From NCBI GenBank assembly GCA_002428325.1, contig DIVR01000037.1:1-64000 (forward strand): a DNA stretch of 64,000 nucleotides. The letters are read 5' to 3'. Positions 9,068 through 17,672 of the stretch are shown here, piece after piece (the stretch's first letter is position 1; each line of letters begins with the position of its first letter). A program made the translations under genes and the position numbers. This DNA comes from a bacterium UBP4_UBA6127 (GTDB lineage Bacteria; UBP4; UBA4092). The notes under the pieces were generated by a model. That model was not told where the DNA came from. It saw only the letters and a program-made list of their open reading frames with translations, and made no database searches.

Positions 9068-10195
9068 TTATCTATGCCAGACTGTCCGGTTCACATAATC
9101 GGTATAACTCAAAATAATACGGACCACTTTTTCAGAGACATTCGGCATACTGTAATCAGAAACCAGCCTCAGGGTTCGCTCTTTTTGCCGGCCTTGCCTG
9201 GAGATGACCTCCAGCCCCCGCTGGACATTCTCCCAATTCATCCCGGTCATAATAACTGAAGCTTCTTCCATACCCTCCGGACGTTCATGGGCATCCCGGA
9301 TATTCAATGCCGGGAAATTTAAGATAGACGATTCTTCGCTAATAGTACCGCTGTCAGATAAGACCGCCCGGGCATTCATCTGGAGTTTTACATAGTCCGA
9401 AAATCCCAGGGGTTTTAACAACTCTACATTTTGATGGATTGCCAGTTTTTCAGAATCTATCCGTTTTCGGGTCCGGGGATGGGTGGAAACAATAACCCGT
9501 TTACCAAAAGTCTCCCCCAAACCATTCAGGATTTCTACTAACCGTTTAAAATGAGCCGGAGATTCGATATTCTCTTCCCGATGGGAACTGACGACAAAAT
9601 AATCATTGGGATTCAGTCCCAGATTAGCCAGCACAGAAGAATTTTCAATTTTGGGAAGGTAATAATGCAAGACTTCAAACATAGGGCTGCCAGTTTTAAT
9701 GACCCGGTCAGGAGATAATCCTTCCCGCAACAGATATTCCCGGGAAATATCACTGTAAGGCATATTAATATCACTGATATGGTCCACAATTTTCCGGTTT
9801 ATTTCTTCCGGGACCCTTTGATCAAAACAACGATTACCGGCCTCCATGTGGAAAACCGGGATTTTCTTTCGTTTCGCCGCATAGGCTGCCAAGCAGCTGT
9901 TGGTATCTCCCAGAACCAACAGGGCATCCGGTTTTACTTCCTGAAGGACCTGGTCCGTCTTCGCAATCACCAATCCACAGGTTTCTGCGGGAGTTTTACC
10001 GGCAGCTTCCAGGAAATAATCGGGTTTTCGGATTTCCATATCATCAAAAAATATCTGGTTCAACTCAAAATCATAATTCTGGCCGGTATGAACCAGGATA
10101 TGCTGCATATAAGTATCCAGGGCCGCCATCACCCGGGATAACCGGATAATCTCAGGGCGTGTCCCTACCACTGTCATTATTTTTAATTTATTCAT
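9068..10195 (-). CDS. capG: UDP-N-acetyl-sugar 2-epimerase, CapG/FnlC/WbjD-like
   Basis: This 375-residue enzyme belongs to the WecB-type non-hydrolysing 2-epimerase fold. The N-terminus has V-G-T-R-P-E-I-I-R-L, followed by a 'H-x-E-A-G-N-R-C-F-D-Q-R-V-P-E-E-I-N-R' block near residue 115 and 'S-S-H-R-E-E-N' near residue 205. By itself it could be a UDP-GlcNAc 2-epimerase. Its position directly after CapF-like and CapE-like genes, with one-base stop/start overlaps, points to the third step of UDP-L-FucNAc synthesis, converting UDP-N-acetyl-L-6-deoxytalosamine (UDP-L-PneNAc) to UDP-L-FucNAc. The pathway role is thus mixed motif and context evidence. Confidence 0.85.
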   Translation of the reverse strand: MNKLKIMTVVGTRPEIIRLSRVMAALDTYMQHILVHTGQNYDFELNQIFFDDMEIRKPDYFLEAAGKTPAETCGLVIAKTDQVLQEVKPDALLVLGDTNSCLAAYAAKRKKIPVFHMEAGNRCFDQRVPEEINRKIVDHISDINMPYSDISREYLLREGLSPDRVIKTGSPMFEVLHYYLPKIENSSVLANLGLNPNDYFVVSSHREENIESPAHFKRLVEILNGLGETFGKRVIVSTHPRTRKRIDSEKLAIHQNVELLKPLGFSDYVKLQMNARAVLSDSGTISEESSILNFPALNIRDAHERPEGMEEASVIMTGMNWENVQRGLEVISRQGRQKERTLRLVSDYSMPNVSEKVVRIILSYTDYVNRTVWHR

Positions 10196-11319
10196 TATTT
10201 TTTAATAACCTCCGAATAATAAGTATCCGGTTTATTAGAATCGAATATTTCACTGGCCCAGAACAATACGAGCATATCTGAAGTCCCAATATTTTCAATT
10301 GAATGAGTATATCCCGGAGGAATATCAATGACTCTGAATTCTTTTCCGGAGACCTTATATTCGATCATCTCATCGTTCATAATATGCCGAAAACGAATCA
10401 GGGCTTCCCCGTCCAATACCAGGAACTTTTCCGTTTTTGTATCATGAAAATGATTCCCTCGGGTAATCCCCGGCCGGGTTCGGGAAACAAATATCTGTCC
10501 CGCTCCCTTTGATTTAACAAATTCCGCCAGTTCGCCCCGAGGGTCAGAGTGGATATGGAGAGGATAAGAAAATTCATCTGTTTCAAGGTAGCTTAAATAG
10601 GTGGCATATAACTTATGGATAAGAGGATTTCCCAAATCCGGCAAGGTATTATGCTGACGCATTTCCCTGAAGTGAGTGATAATTGAAGCTAATTCCCCTA
10701 AAGTAACCTGATGGGTTACAGGAACCTGCTCATATTTGAAGGTGCCGGGAGAAAGAGGTTTTTCTACTTCCAAGGTAAACTGCCTGACCACATCATCCAC
10801 ATAAACCAAATTCAGTTCTCTGGAAGGATCCGATATTTCGATAGGGATTCCTCTGGCGATATTATGGCAAAAGGTGGCGGTTACGGAATTATAATTAGGC
10901 CGGCACCATTTCCCAAAGACGTTGGGCAGCCGATATACAATTCCTTCCCCTTTTGACTGTAAGGCATACTGTTTAAGTTCATCTTCCGCCAGCCGTTTAC
11001 TGTTCCCATAAGGATTATCCAGCTCAGCTTGAATGGAAGAAGACAGAATCACTCTGACATTTTTCTTTGAATTTAAAAGAATCTCACACAAAGAATGGGT
11101 AAATTGGGTATTACCGGCAACAAATTCGGAAGGGTCTTTAGGCCGGTTAATCCCTGCCAGATGAATGATCACCTCGGCCTCATGAATATAGTGGTTTAAT
11201 TCAGCTTCAGTTGAATCAATATCAAAAGAAAATATTTCATGTTCAGGGTTTCTGCATAAAGCAGAAACTAGGTTTTTTCCGATAAACCCTTTGGCTCCGG
11301 TAACCAGAATTCTGGACAT
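10195..11319 (-). CDS. capF: Bifunctional UDP-6-deoxy-L-HexNAc reductase/epimerase, CapF/FnlB-like
   Basis: This 374-residue protein has the two-domain CapF layout. The N-terminal SDR Rossmann domain carries G-A-K-G-F-I-G and a Y-G-N-S-K active-site pair near residues 103-107. The C-terminal cupin domain has H-F-H and 'P-P-G-Y-T-H', the usual metal-binding histidines. In Staphylococcus aureus CapF the cupin epimerises C3 and the SDR domain reduces C4, producing UDP-L-6-deoxy-TalNAc. The gene overlaps both neighbours by one base (TAATG), linking it to CapE-like and CapG-like genes. The cupin tail separates CapF from ordinary SDR epimerases, so the call is firm. Confidence 0.9.
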   Translation of the reverse strand: MSRILVTGAKGFIGKNLVSALCRNPEHEIFSFDIDSTEAELNHYIHEAEVIIHLAGINRPKDPSEFVAGNTQFTHSLCEILLNSKKNVRVILSSSIQAELDNPYGNSKRLAEDELKQYALQSKGEGIVYRLPNVFGKWCRPNYNSVTATFCHNIARGIPIEISDPSRELNLVYVDDVVRQFTLEVEKPLSPGTFKYEQVPVTHQVTLGELASIITHFREMRQHNTLPDLGNPLIHKLYATYLSYLETDEFSYPLHIHSDPRGELAEFVKSKGAGQIFVSRTRPGITRGNHFHDTKTEKFLVLDGEALIRFRHIMNDEMIEYKVSGKEFRVIDIPPGYTHSIENIGTSDMLVLFWASEIFDSNKPDTYYSEVIKK

Positions 11320-12341
11320 TATTGAGAAGACCTCTGAGCTAAAGCTTCTTTAACCACATCCAGCTTCATCAGGATTTCAATCAGTTCTTCGATATCCAGC
11401 CGATGGGTGTTATGGGAATTATAATCTTCCTGAGCCGAGATAACTTCTTCCCCCTGGGAAAAGAAAGTATCATAATTTAAGTCCCGGTTATCCGCTGGAA
11501 TCCGATAATATCCCACCAAATCTTCTGCCCTGGCTTTTTCTTCCCGGGTCAGAAGGGTTTCATATAGTTTTTCCCCATGGCGGGTCCCAATGATTTTGAC
11601 CGGGTTATCGGCATTAAATATCTTTTTCATGGCATGGGCCAGGACTTCAATGGTTGCCGCCGGAGCTTTTTGAACAAAGACATCTCCCGGCTGGGCATGC
11701 TCATAAGCATAAAGGACTAAATCCACGGCATCATCAATGGACATCATAAACCGAGTCATATAGGGGTCCGTGACCGTTAAGGGGACTCCCTCTGTAATCT
11801 GCTGAATGAAAAGGGGAATAACCGAACCTCTTGATGCCATAACATTCCCATAACGGGTTCCACACATGATAGTCCCCCGGGAGGCGGCCACACGAGATTT
11901 TGCCACCATAAGTTTTTCCATCATGGCTTTGGATATCCCCATGGCATTTATGGGATAAACCGCTTTATCGGTACTGAGAACGATTATTTTCTTCACTCCA
12001 CTGGTCAAGGCGGCATTCATGACATTTTCAGCTCCCAGGGAATTCGTTCGGAGTGCTTCCAATGGGAAAAACTCACAGGATGGAACCTGTTTTAGGGCTG
12101 CCGCATGAAAAACATAATCAACGCCAGACATGGCATCCCGAAGAGAATCATAATTTCTGACATCTCCAATATAAAAAGATAATTTGCGGTTATTATAAAG
12201 CTTCCGCATATCATCTTGTTTTTTCTCATCCCGGCTAAATACCCGGATTTCAGTGATATCGGTTTCCAGAAAACGTTTTAAAACCGCATTTCCAAAGGTG
12301 CCGGTTCCACCGGTAATCAGTAAGGTTTTGTTTTTAAACAT
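11319..12341 (-). CDS. capE: UDP-GlcNAc 4,6-dehydratase (5-inverting), CapE/FnlA-like
   Basis: This 340-residue SDR enzyme begins M-F-K-N-K-T-L-L-I-T-G-G-T-G-T-F-G, the glycine-rich NADP site. It has the altered catalytic pair Met-x3-Lys (M-G-I-S-K near residues 144-148), where Tyr is replaced by Met as in CapE and the FlaA1/WbpM group. It converts UDP-GlcNAc to the 4-keto-6-deoxy L-configured sugar that starts UDP-L-FucNAc synthesis. It could alternatively be a PseB-type enzyme, but the CapF and CapG neighbours favour CapE. The start has a GGAG site 6 bases upstream. It is first in the long minus-strand operon; the AT-rich gap at 12342-12536 separates it from the divergent flippase and must hold both promoters, though I see no clear consensus pair. 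Confidence 0.9.
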   Translation of the reverse strand: MFKNKTLLITGGTGTFGNAVLKRFLETDITEIRVFSRDEKKQDDMRKLYNNRKLSFYIGDVRNYDSLRDAMSGVDYVFHAAALKQVPSCEFFPLEALRTNSLGAENVMNAALTSGVKKIIVLSTDKAVYPINAMGISKAMMEKLMVAKSRVAASRGTIMCGTRYGNVMASRGSVIPLFIQQITEGVPLTVTDPYMTRFMMSIDDAVDLVLYAYEHAQPGDVFVQKAPAATIEVLAHAMKKIFNADNPVKIIGTRHGEKLYETLLTREEKARAEDLVGYYRIPADNRDLNYDTFFSQGEEVISAQEDYNSHNTHRLDIEELIEILMKLDVVKEALAQRSSQ

Positions 12342-12536
12342 AATGACTCCAGAAGTGTTGATTATTGTTATGGTTGTTCTTAAAGAAGATTATTTCTTTA
12401 ATTCCAGCTTATTTTTACTGTTATATAATAAATAATTCTAAATATTAAGGATAGTGATATTTAATTACAGGAAAGCTTAAACAATTTCCTATAAAAGTAT
12501 AATATAAAACCATGACTAGAGTATCCTAATAATATA

Positions 12537-13916
12537 ATGCCTTATAATATATCTCACCTTATGAAATTCATACAAGAAATCAGCCAGCGGTTTTTACCCT
12601 CAGGGACCCGAAGCCAACTCATTATTAAGAATATTTTCGGTTCCTTAGGCCTAAAATTAGTCAATATCGCCACCAGTTTTCTGGTTATTCCCATAACCCT
12701 CCAATATCTGGATAAAATCAATTATGGGATATGGGTTGCATTAACTTCTTTTATTGCCTGGTTCTTAATTTTGGATATTGGGCTGGGAAATGGGTTGAGG
12801 AATAAATTTGCAGAAGCCCGCGCTCATGGTGATTTTGAAAAAACTAAAATATATGTCAGTACAACATATATTTTAATATTGGGTCTGGTTATTGTCCTTC
12901 TGGGGGTATTTTCGACCCTGACCTTTTTTATCAATTGGTCCAGTTTTTTAAATATTCCCCAGGAAAGAAATATAGAAATCAGAAACTTAGTCTTAGTTGT
13001 TTATCTGATTATGAGCTTTCATTTCTTATTAAAACCCATCAGTATGATATTACTGGCAGATCTGAAAACTTTCCTAAATGACTTTATCAAAACAACCGGG
13101 AGTGTCCTTTCTCTGGGAGGTGTTTATTACCTTTCGAAATCGTCCAGCACTTCTTTAGTCAATTATGCAATTATTTATACCAGTATTCCCATTATGGTGA
13201 TGCTGATTGCCTCCCTATGGTTATTCTGGAAACCCTATAAATACTGCAGACCTTCTTTAAGATTCTTTAATATTGAATATATTCGGCCTCTATTTCTAAC
13301 CGGATCGATGTTCTTCATTCTGCAAATCTGCGGAATTGTTCTGTTTCAGGCACCCAACTTAGTCATCAGCCATTACATGGGACCCGCCGAAGTAACCGTT
13401 TATTCCATTGCCTATAAATACTACTCAACCATATTTATGTTTTACGATATTATCGTAACTCCCTACTGGTCAGGATTCACAGAGGCCTACCAAAAAAGAG
13501 ACTTTGAATGGATTAGGAATGTTATTAAGAAATTCAATTCCTTATGGTTCTTTATACTCATCATCTTTGGATTGCTTATCTTTATTAATCCCATATTCTT
13601 CAAACTTTGGCTGAATAAAAAAATCGTTGTTCCAGTGGGTTTATCACTATCCATCAGCCTCTTTCTGGCTATTTTGCTCAAAATGATGCCATATTTAAGT
13701 TTTTTAAATGGCACCACCAAGATAAACATACAGATTTATTATACTATTCTGGAAGTCATTCTGTTTTTACCGGTTTCCCACTTGTTTATTAAGACTTTTA
13801 ATCTGGGGAGTATCGGTATGGCTTTAACCATGGCGGTATTAACTTTTCCCGGAGTTTTTATCTATCGATGGCAGGTCAATCATGTTCTCAAGAAAGAAAA
13901 CCCCTTACCATCATAA
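12537..13916 (+). CDS. Wzx-type polysaccharide flippase
   Basis: This 459-residue integral membrane protein has about twelve hydrophobic segments, with the polysaccharide transporter pattern near the N-terminus (S-L-G-L-K-L-V-N-I-A-T-S-F-L-V-I-P-I-T-L) and 'N-Y-G-I-W-V-A-L-T-S-F'. It should flip the undecaprenyl-linked repeat unit to the periplasmic face. It is the only rightward gene between the two leftward operons. Its stop overlaps the convergent GT4 gene by six bases, leaving no room for a separate terminator. A TATAAT sits at 12498 without a good -35 partner. The start is uncertain: ATG at 12537 or 12561, neither with a ribosome binding site. Confidence 0.88.
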   Translation: MPYNISHLMKFIQEISQRFLPSGTRSQLIIKNIFGSLGLKLVNIATSFLVIPITLQYLDKINYGIWVALTSFIAWFLILDIGLGNGLRNKFAEARAHGDFEKTKIYVSTTYILILGLVIVLLGVFSTLTFFINWSSFLNIPQERNIEIRNLVLVVYLIMSFHFLLKPISMILLADLKTFLNDFIKTTGSVLSLGGVYYLSKSSSTSLVNYAIIYTSIPIMVMLIASLWLFWKPYKYCRPSLRFFNIEYIRPLFLTGSMFFILQICGIVLFQAPNLVISHYMGPAEVTVYSIAYKYYSTIFMFYDIIVTPYWSGFTEAYQKRDFEWIRNVIKKFNSLWFFILIIFGLLIFINPIFFKLWLNKKIVVPVGLSLSISLFLAILLKMMPYLSFLNGTTKINIQIYYTILEVILFLPVSHLFIKTFNLGSIGMALTMAVLTFPGVFIYRWQVNHVLKKENPLPS

Positions 13917-15011
13917 ACAAGAAGCATATAATTCTTCGTACCCTTTAGCCATTACTTTCACATCGTATTTCCAAGCATCTATTAAATTATTCCGGCTTAT
14001 TATTTCTCTGAGTTTCGGATCAACAACCAATTTCAGAATTGCCTCACAATAAGCCCCCACATTACCGCTTTCCACCAGGAAACCATTTCGGCCTTCGGTC
14101 ATCACATCGGGAATACCCCCAACTCTAGTCGCAATAATGGGAAGGCCTGAAGCCATAGCTTCCAGGACAGATAAGGGCAGACCTTCATGGAGAGATGAAA
14201 TCGCAAAAACATCAGACTGGGATAAGATACCCGGAATATCACTGCGTACTCCCATAAAAGTCACTTTATCCTGCAGACCATACATTCTCACTTTAGATTC
14301 CAGTTCTTCCCTTAAAACTCCATCACCGACTATCTGCAGGGAGATATCTTGGTTTTTTTCCAAAGCCAATTTAAAAGCATCTATTAATAAATGATGGTTT
14401 TTAATATTCCTCAGGCTGCCAATGGCGCATATTTTCAAAGGGTTTGCCTTAAATTCCCTGGGAACCCCTGGGGTATAGAGCCGGACATCGATACCATTAT
14501 AAATACAAGGTATTCGGGTTGAAGGTAGATGGTATTCAGCTACCAGGGTTTCCCTGATAAAATCAGATATAGCAACCGGGATGAAGTTAAAATAACGGTA
14601 CATTACCTTCATAAAACACCGGTCTAGCCATCCCAGCTCTTTATCAGCCAGGCTGTGAACTGTATGAACTCTCACTTTAACCCCGGAAAGAACCGCAGGG
14701 AGAAAGATATATTTAGCGCTATAAAGATGGGTATGGACGATTTGAGGTTTCTCGTTAAGAAAATACTTGATTAAATGATAAATAACCATCAGATCAAGAC
14801 CTGGTTTTTTATTGAAAAACTTTATTTTCAAACCCTTTTCCCGGGCCAGCTGTTCATAAATTGACTCCTGGCTTTTATACAATGACACCAGGGTTACATC
14901 ATATTTATTGCTATCGATAGTATCCGCCAAAGACAAGGCTAGTTTTTCAGCGCCGCCTTCTCCCAAATTAGGTATAACTTGAAAGCATTTTATTTTCTTC
15001 AGAGTATTCAT
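13911..15011 (-). CDS. Family 4 glycosyltransferase
   Basis: This 366-residue GT-B enzyme starts with Q-V-I-P-N-L-G-E-G-G-A-E-K, the N-terminal acceptor-side loop common in GT4 enzymes. It contains 'E-G-L-P-L-S-V-L-E-A-M-A-S-G-L-P-I-I-A-T' near residue 280, which is the nucleotide-sugar-binding E-x7-E signature. A GGAG site lies 5 bases before the ATG. It is the last gene of the second leftward operon and overlaps the flippase tail. Donor and acceptor are unknown. Confidence 0.9.
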   Translation of the reverse strand: MNTLKKIKCFQVIPNLGEGGAEKLALSLADTIDSNKYDVTLVSLYKSQESIYEQLAREKGLKIKFFNKKPGLDLMVIYHLIKYFLNEKPQIVHTHLYSAKYIFLPAVLSGVKVRVHTVHSLADKELGWLDRCFMKVMYRYFNFIPVAISDFIRETLVAEYHLPSTRIPCIYNGIDVRLYTPGVPREFKANPLKICAIGSLRNIKNHHLLIDAFKLALEKNQDISLQIVGDGVLREELESKVRMYGLQDKVTFMGVRSDIPGILSQSDVFAISSLHEGLPLSVLEAMASGLPIIATRVGGIPDVMTEGRNGFLVESGNVGAYCEAILKLVVDPKLREIISRNNLIDAWKYDVKVMAKGYEELYASCL

Positions 15012-15023
15012 CTAGCTCCCTGT

Positions 15024-15587
15024 CTAGTTTTTCCTGCTTAATAAAATTTTGTGTTCCATTAATTGTTTTTCATCAAATCTCTTTCTAATTAATCTAGCAG
15101 GAACTCCCCCCACAATACTATAGGGTTCAACATCCTTAGTCACGACACTGCCTGCAGCAATAATACTGCCTTCACCAACAGTAACACCTCTTAATATCAT
15201 GGAATTTGCTCCCACCCAGACATCATCTTTAATGACAATATCCTTGTCATTTTCAGGTAATTTTTCATCATCCGTAATGTCCTTCATATACTTACCCAGT
15301 ATATCCATCCTATGGCCGCCAGTTATCATAAAGACATGTGGACCAAACATGACTTTATTACCAATACATATTTTTGCCCGGGTACACATAAACATAGCAT
15401 CCATACCAATAGATGTATCATCCCCAATAGATATATTCTTAAATGTAAAATAGCTTCTTCTACCGATATAAACTCTTTTCCCACATTTTTTAAACATTGA
15501 TTTTATAAAAGGCATTAGGAATAATTTATATATAGCTTTATCCATCAATAAATAGAAAGAATACAGCCATCTCATAAGAGCTCGCAT
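15024..15587 (-). CDS. Hexapeptide-repeat acyltransferase (WbbJ/CatB-like)
   Basis: This 187-residue protein has imperfect hexapeptide repeats of the left-handed beta helix from about residue 45 to 165 and the loop 'M-I-T-G-G-H-R-M-D' containing the likely catalytic His. This is typical of acetyl-CoA-dependent sugar O- or N-acetyltransferases. The N-terminal 25 residues are basic and hydrophobic and could bind the membrane. I start at the second of two near ATG codons (15587), because the GGAGG site abuts the first one and is properly spaced only for the second. It sits between two GT4 genes, so a role in acetylating a sugar before export is likely. Confidence 0.82.
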   Translation of the reverse strand: MRALMRWLYSFYLLMDKAIYKLFLMPFIKSMFKKCGKRVYIGRRSYFTFKNISIGDDTSIGMDAMFMCTRAKICIGNKVMFGPHVFMITGGHRMDILGKYMKDITDDEKLPENDKDIVIKDDVWVGANSMILRGVTVGEGSIIAAGSVVTKDVEPYSIVGGVPARLIRKRFDEKQLMEHKILLSRKN

Positions 15588-15599
15588 TATCATCCTCCA

Positions 15600-16640
15600 T
15601 TAAAAATTCTGATATTCCTGAAACAATCGGTCCATAACGATATCAACAGTATAATAATTTTCGACTTTTTGCCGATTCCAATCAGATAATAGTTTACGTT
15701 TGTCTCTATTTTTCAGGGTATTAACAGCCGCGACCATAGCATCCAGATCTTTGACTTTAACCACAATTCCACCCTGGTCTTCAAGCATATCAGGGATAGC
15801 GCCCACAGAAGTAGCAATAATGGGAAGCCCTGAAGCCATAGCCTCCAGGATGACATTGGGGAAACCTTCGGTATGAGTTGGAAAAAGGAACAAATCCGCT
15901 TCCTGCATATATTCTAAAATTTTCTTTTTAGGCAATTCTCCCGTCACCACGACATTCTCAGGTTTAGGCATCATTCGAATCTCATTCATCAAATGACCTG
16001 CCAGTATAAATCTAATATCCGGAAACCTGGCCGCTACTTTTAAAATATCATCACAGCCTTTTTCAATGGTCACATGGCCAGCATATAAAACAGTTTGAAG
16101 CATTTCCCTGATTTCTTTTGGGGATGAGAAAATGTTTTGTTTATCAATATAATTAGGAAGAATAATACTTTTCTGATGGCATTTTTCCTCAATATACCGC
16201 TGAGACACTTTATTGAGAACCAGTATTTTATCTGCTTTATGGCATATCCATTTAAATATCAAAGCCTGAAAAGAACCTTTTACCTGGTAAGTCACATCAC
16301 AACGGCAGTGGATAATCAACCTGACACGTTTAAATTTCACAATCAAGGAACAGAGGGCATCCCGCAGGAGTCCTTTACTGGAACAGGAAGTGTTCATATG
16401 AACAAGGTCATAAGGGGTCCGGCACATCATTTTATAAGTAGTCTTGAGAATATTCCAGGTTCTGGGAATCTCATCAAGTACCGATACTGTCGTAAACCGG
16501 TTAATACGGCTGCCAATCACAGCCGTATTAACAACATCCACCTGATTAGTTTTAGCCAGTTCCGTCTCCAGATAAGTTTTCGTCCAGGTAGCAATACCGC
16601 CGGCTGGAGGAGGTAATGGCGATATCAGCAGGATTTTCAT
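15600..16640 (-). CDS. Family 4 glycosyltransferase
   Basis: This 346-residue GT-B enzyme starts M-K-I-L-L-I-S-P-L-P-P-P-A-G-G-I-A-T-W and has 'H-T-E-G-F-P-N-V-I-L-E-A-M-A-S-G-L-P-I-I-A' near residue 270, the E-x7-E motif region. The ATG at 16640 overlaps the upstream epimerase stop (ATGA), which fixes the start better than the longer open frame and suggests translational coupling. It is one of three GT4 enzymes in this operon, consistent with a repeat unit of several sugars together with the GT2 enzyme and the initiating transferase. Confidence 0.88.
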   Translation of the reverse strand: MKILLISPLPPPAGGIATWTKTYLETELAKTNQVDVVNTAVIGSRINRFTTVSVLDEIPRTWNILKTTYKMMCRTPYDLVHMNTSCSSKGLLRDALCSLIVKFKRVRLIIHCRCDVTYQVKGSFQALIFKWICHKADKILVLNKVSQRYIEEKCHQKSIILPNYIDKQNIFSSPKEIREMLQTVLYAGHVTIEKGCDDILKVAARFPDIRFILAGHLMNEIRMMPKPENVVVTGELPKKKILEYMQEADLFLFPTHTEGFPNVILEAMASGLPIIATSVGAIPDMLEDQGGIVVKVKDLDAMVAAVNTLKNRDKRKLLSDWNRQKVENYYTVDIVMDRLFQEYQNF

Positions 16641-17614
16641 TGCAAAGTCTCCCGATACCATTCTACTGCCTGCTCGAGTCCCTTATCCCAGGACCAATCT
16701 GGAGAATAACCCAGTAATTCTCTTGCTTTAGTGATATCCGCATTGGAATGCTTAATGTCCCCAGCCCGATCCGGACCAAATACCGGTTTGATATCTTTAT
16801 CCAGCAATAAGGCTAGTTTCTCATAAAGATCAAGAAGCTCCACCTGACTTCCATAAGCGATATTTAAAACCTCACCGGTAACATTATCCGAAGACAGCAT
16901 CCCTTTTAAATTGGCCTCAATAACATTCTCAATATAAGTAAAATCCCTGGATTGTTTTCCATCACCGTTAATAACAGGAGCTTCATCATGTAACAGCAAT
17001 TTCACAAATTTCGGAATAACAGCTGCATAAAAACCATGGGGATCCTGTCTTCTTCCAAAAACGTTAAAATATCTCAATCCTATGGTTTTTAGTCCATATA
17101 ACTTTGAATAAAGCCTGGCATATTGCTCATCGACCATTTTAGTCAAAGCATAAGGAGAAAGGATATTCCCTTCCACCCCTTCTTTCTTGGGGAGAACCGG
17201 GTGGTCACCGTAAACTGAAGAGCTGGAAGCATAAACAAATTTTTTCACTCCATTAATTTTGGAAGCCTCCATCATATTAATCGCACCCCTGATATTGATT
17301 TCTTCGTAGATCAAAGGCATTTCAATACTTCTGGGAACAGAGCCCCATGCCGCCTGATGAGAAACATAAGCCACTCCGTCAGTCGCTTTAATGCAGAGGT
17401 CCAAATCACGGATATCGCCTTCAATCAGGGTAAAATCAGGATATTTTTCAAAGGGTTCAATATTTTCCCTTTTACCGGTTGAGAAGTTATCCAGACATCT
17501 GACCGGATACCCCATAGATAATAGGGCCTCACAGATATTGGAACCAATAAAACCGGCTCCTCCTGTCACTAAAAATATTGATTTATCAGGAAATTTCAAA
17601 TCTCTATAACCCAC
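16637..17614 (-). CDS. UDP-GlcNAc C4-epimerase, WbpP/TviC-like
   Basis: This 325-residue SDR epimerase has G-G-A-G-F-I-G at the NAD site, an S-S-S-V-Y-G strand, the catalytic pair Y-A-L-T-K near residues 153-157, and the segment 'N-V-F-G-R-R-Q-D-P-H-G-x-Y-A-A-V-I-P-K'. That segment is characteristic of WbpP/TviC epimerases, which prefer N-acetylated UDP-sugars. The start is GTG at 17614, supported by a GGAGG site 7 bases upstream. It pairs functionally with the WbpO/TviB-like dehydrogenase at 27359 for UDP-GalNAc and UDP-GalNAcA. Specificity for N-acetyl sugars is inferred from motif resemblance. Confidence 0.82.
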   Translation of the reverse strand: MGYRDLKFPDKSIFLVTGGAGFIGSNICEALLSMGYPVRCLDNFSTGKRENIEPFEKYPDFTLIEGDIRDLDLCIKATDGVAYVSHQAAWGSVPRSIEMPLIYEEINIRGAINMMEASKINGVKKFVYASSSSVYGDHPVLPKKEGVEGNILSPYALTKMVDEQYARLYSKLYGLKTIGLRYFNVFGRRQDPHGFYAAVIPKFVKLLLHDEAPVINGDGKQSRDFTYIENVIEANLKGMLSSDNVTGEVLNIAYGSQVELLDLYEKLALLLDKDIKPVFGPDRAGDIKHSNADITKARELLGYSPDWSWDKGLEQAVEWYRETLQ

Positions 17615-17672
17615 AATTAATCCTCCAGTAACAATCCATTTACATAAATTAATAGATTACTAATTCAAATGT

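Noticed and set aside
16137..16616. Rightward 159-codon frame opposite a GT4 gene
   Set aside because: Shadow of a well-supported glycosyltransferase with coupled start; no independent signals.
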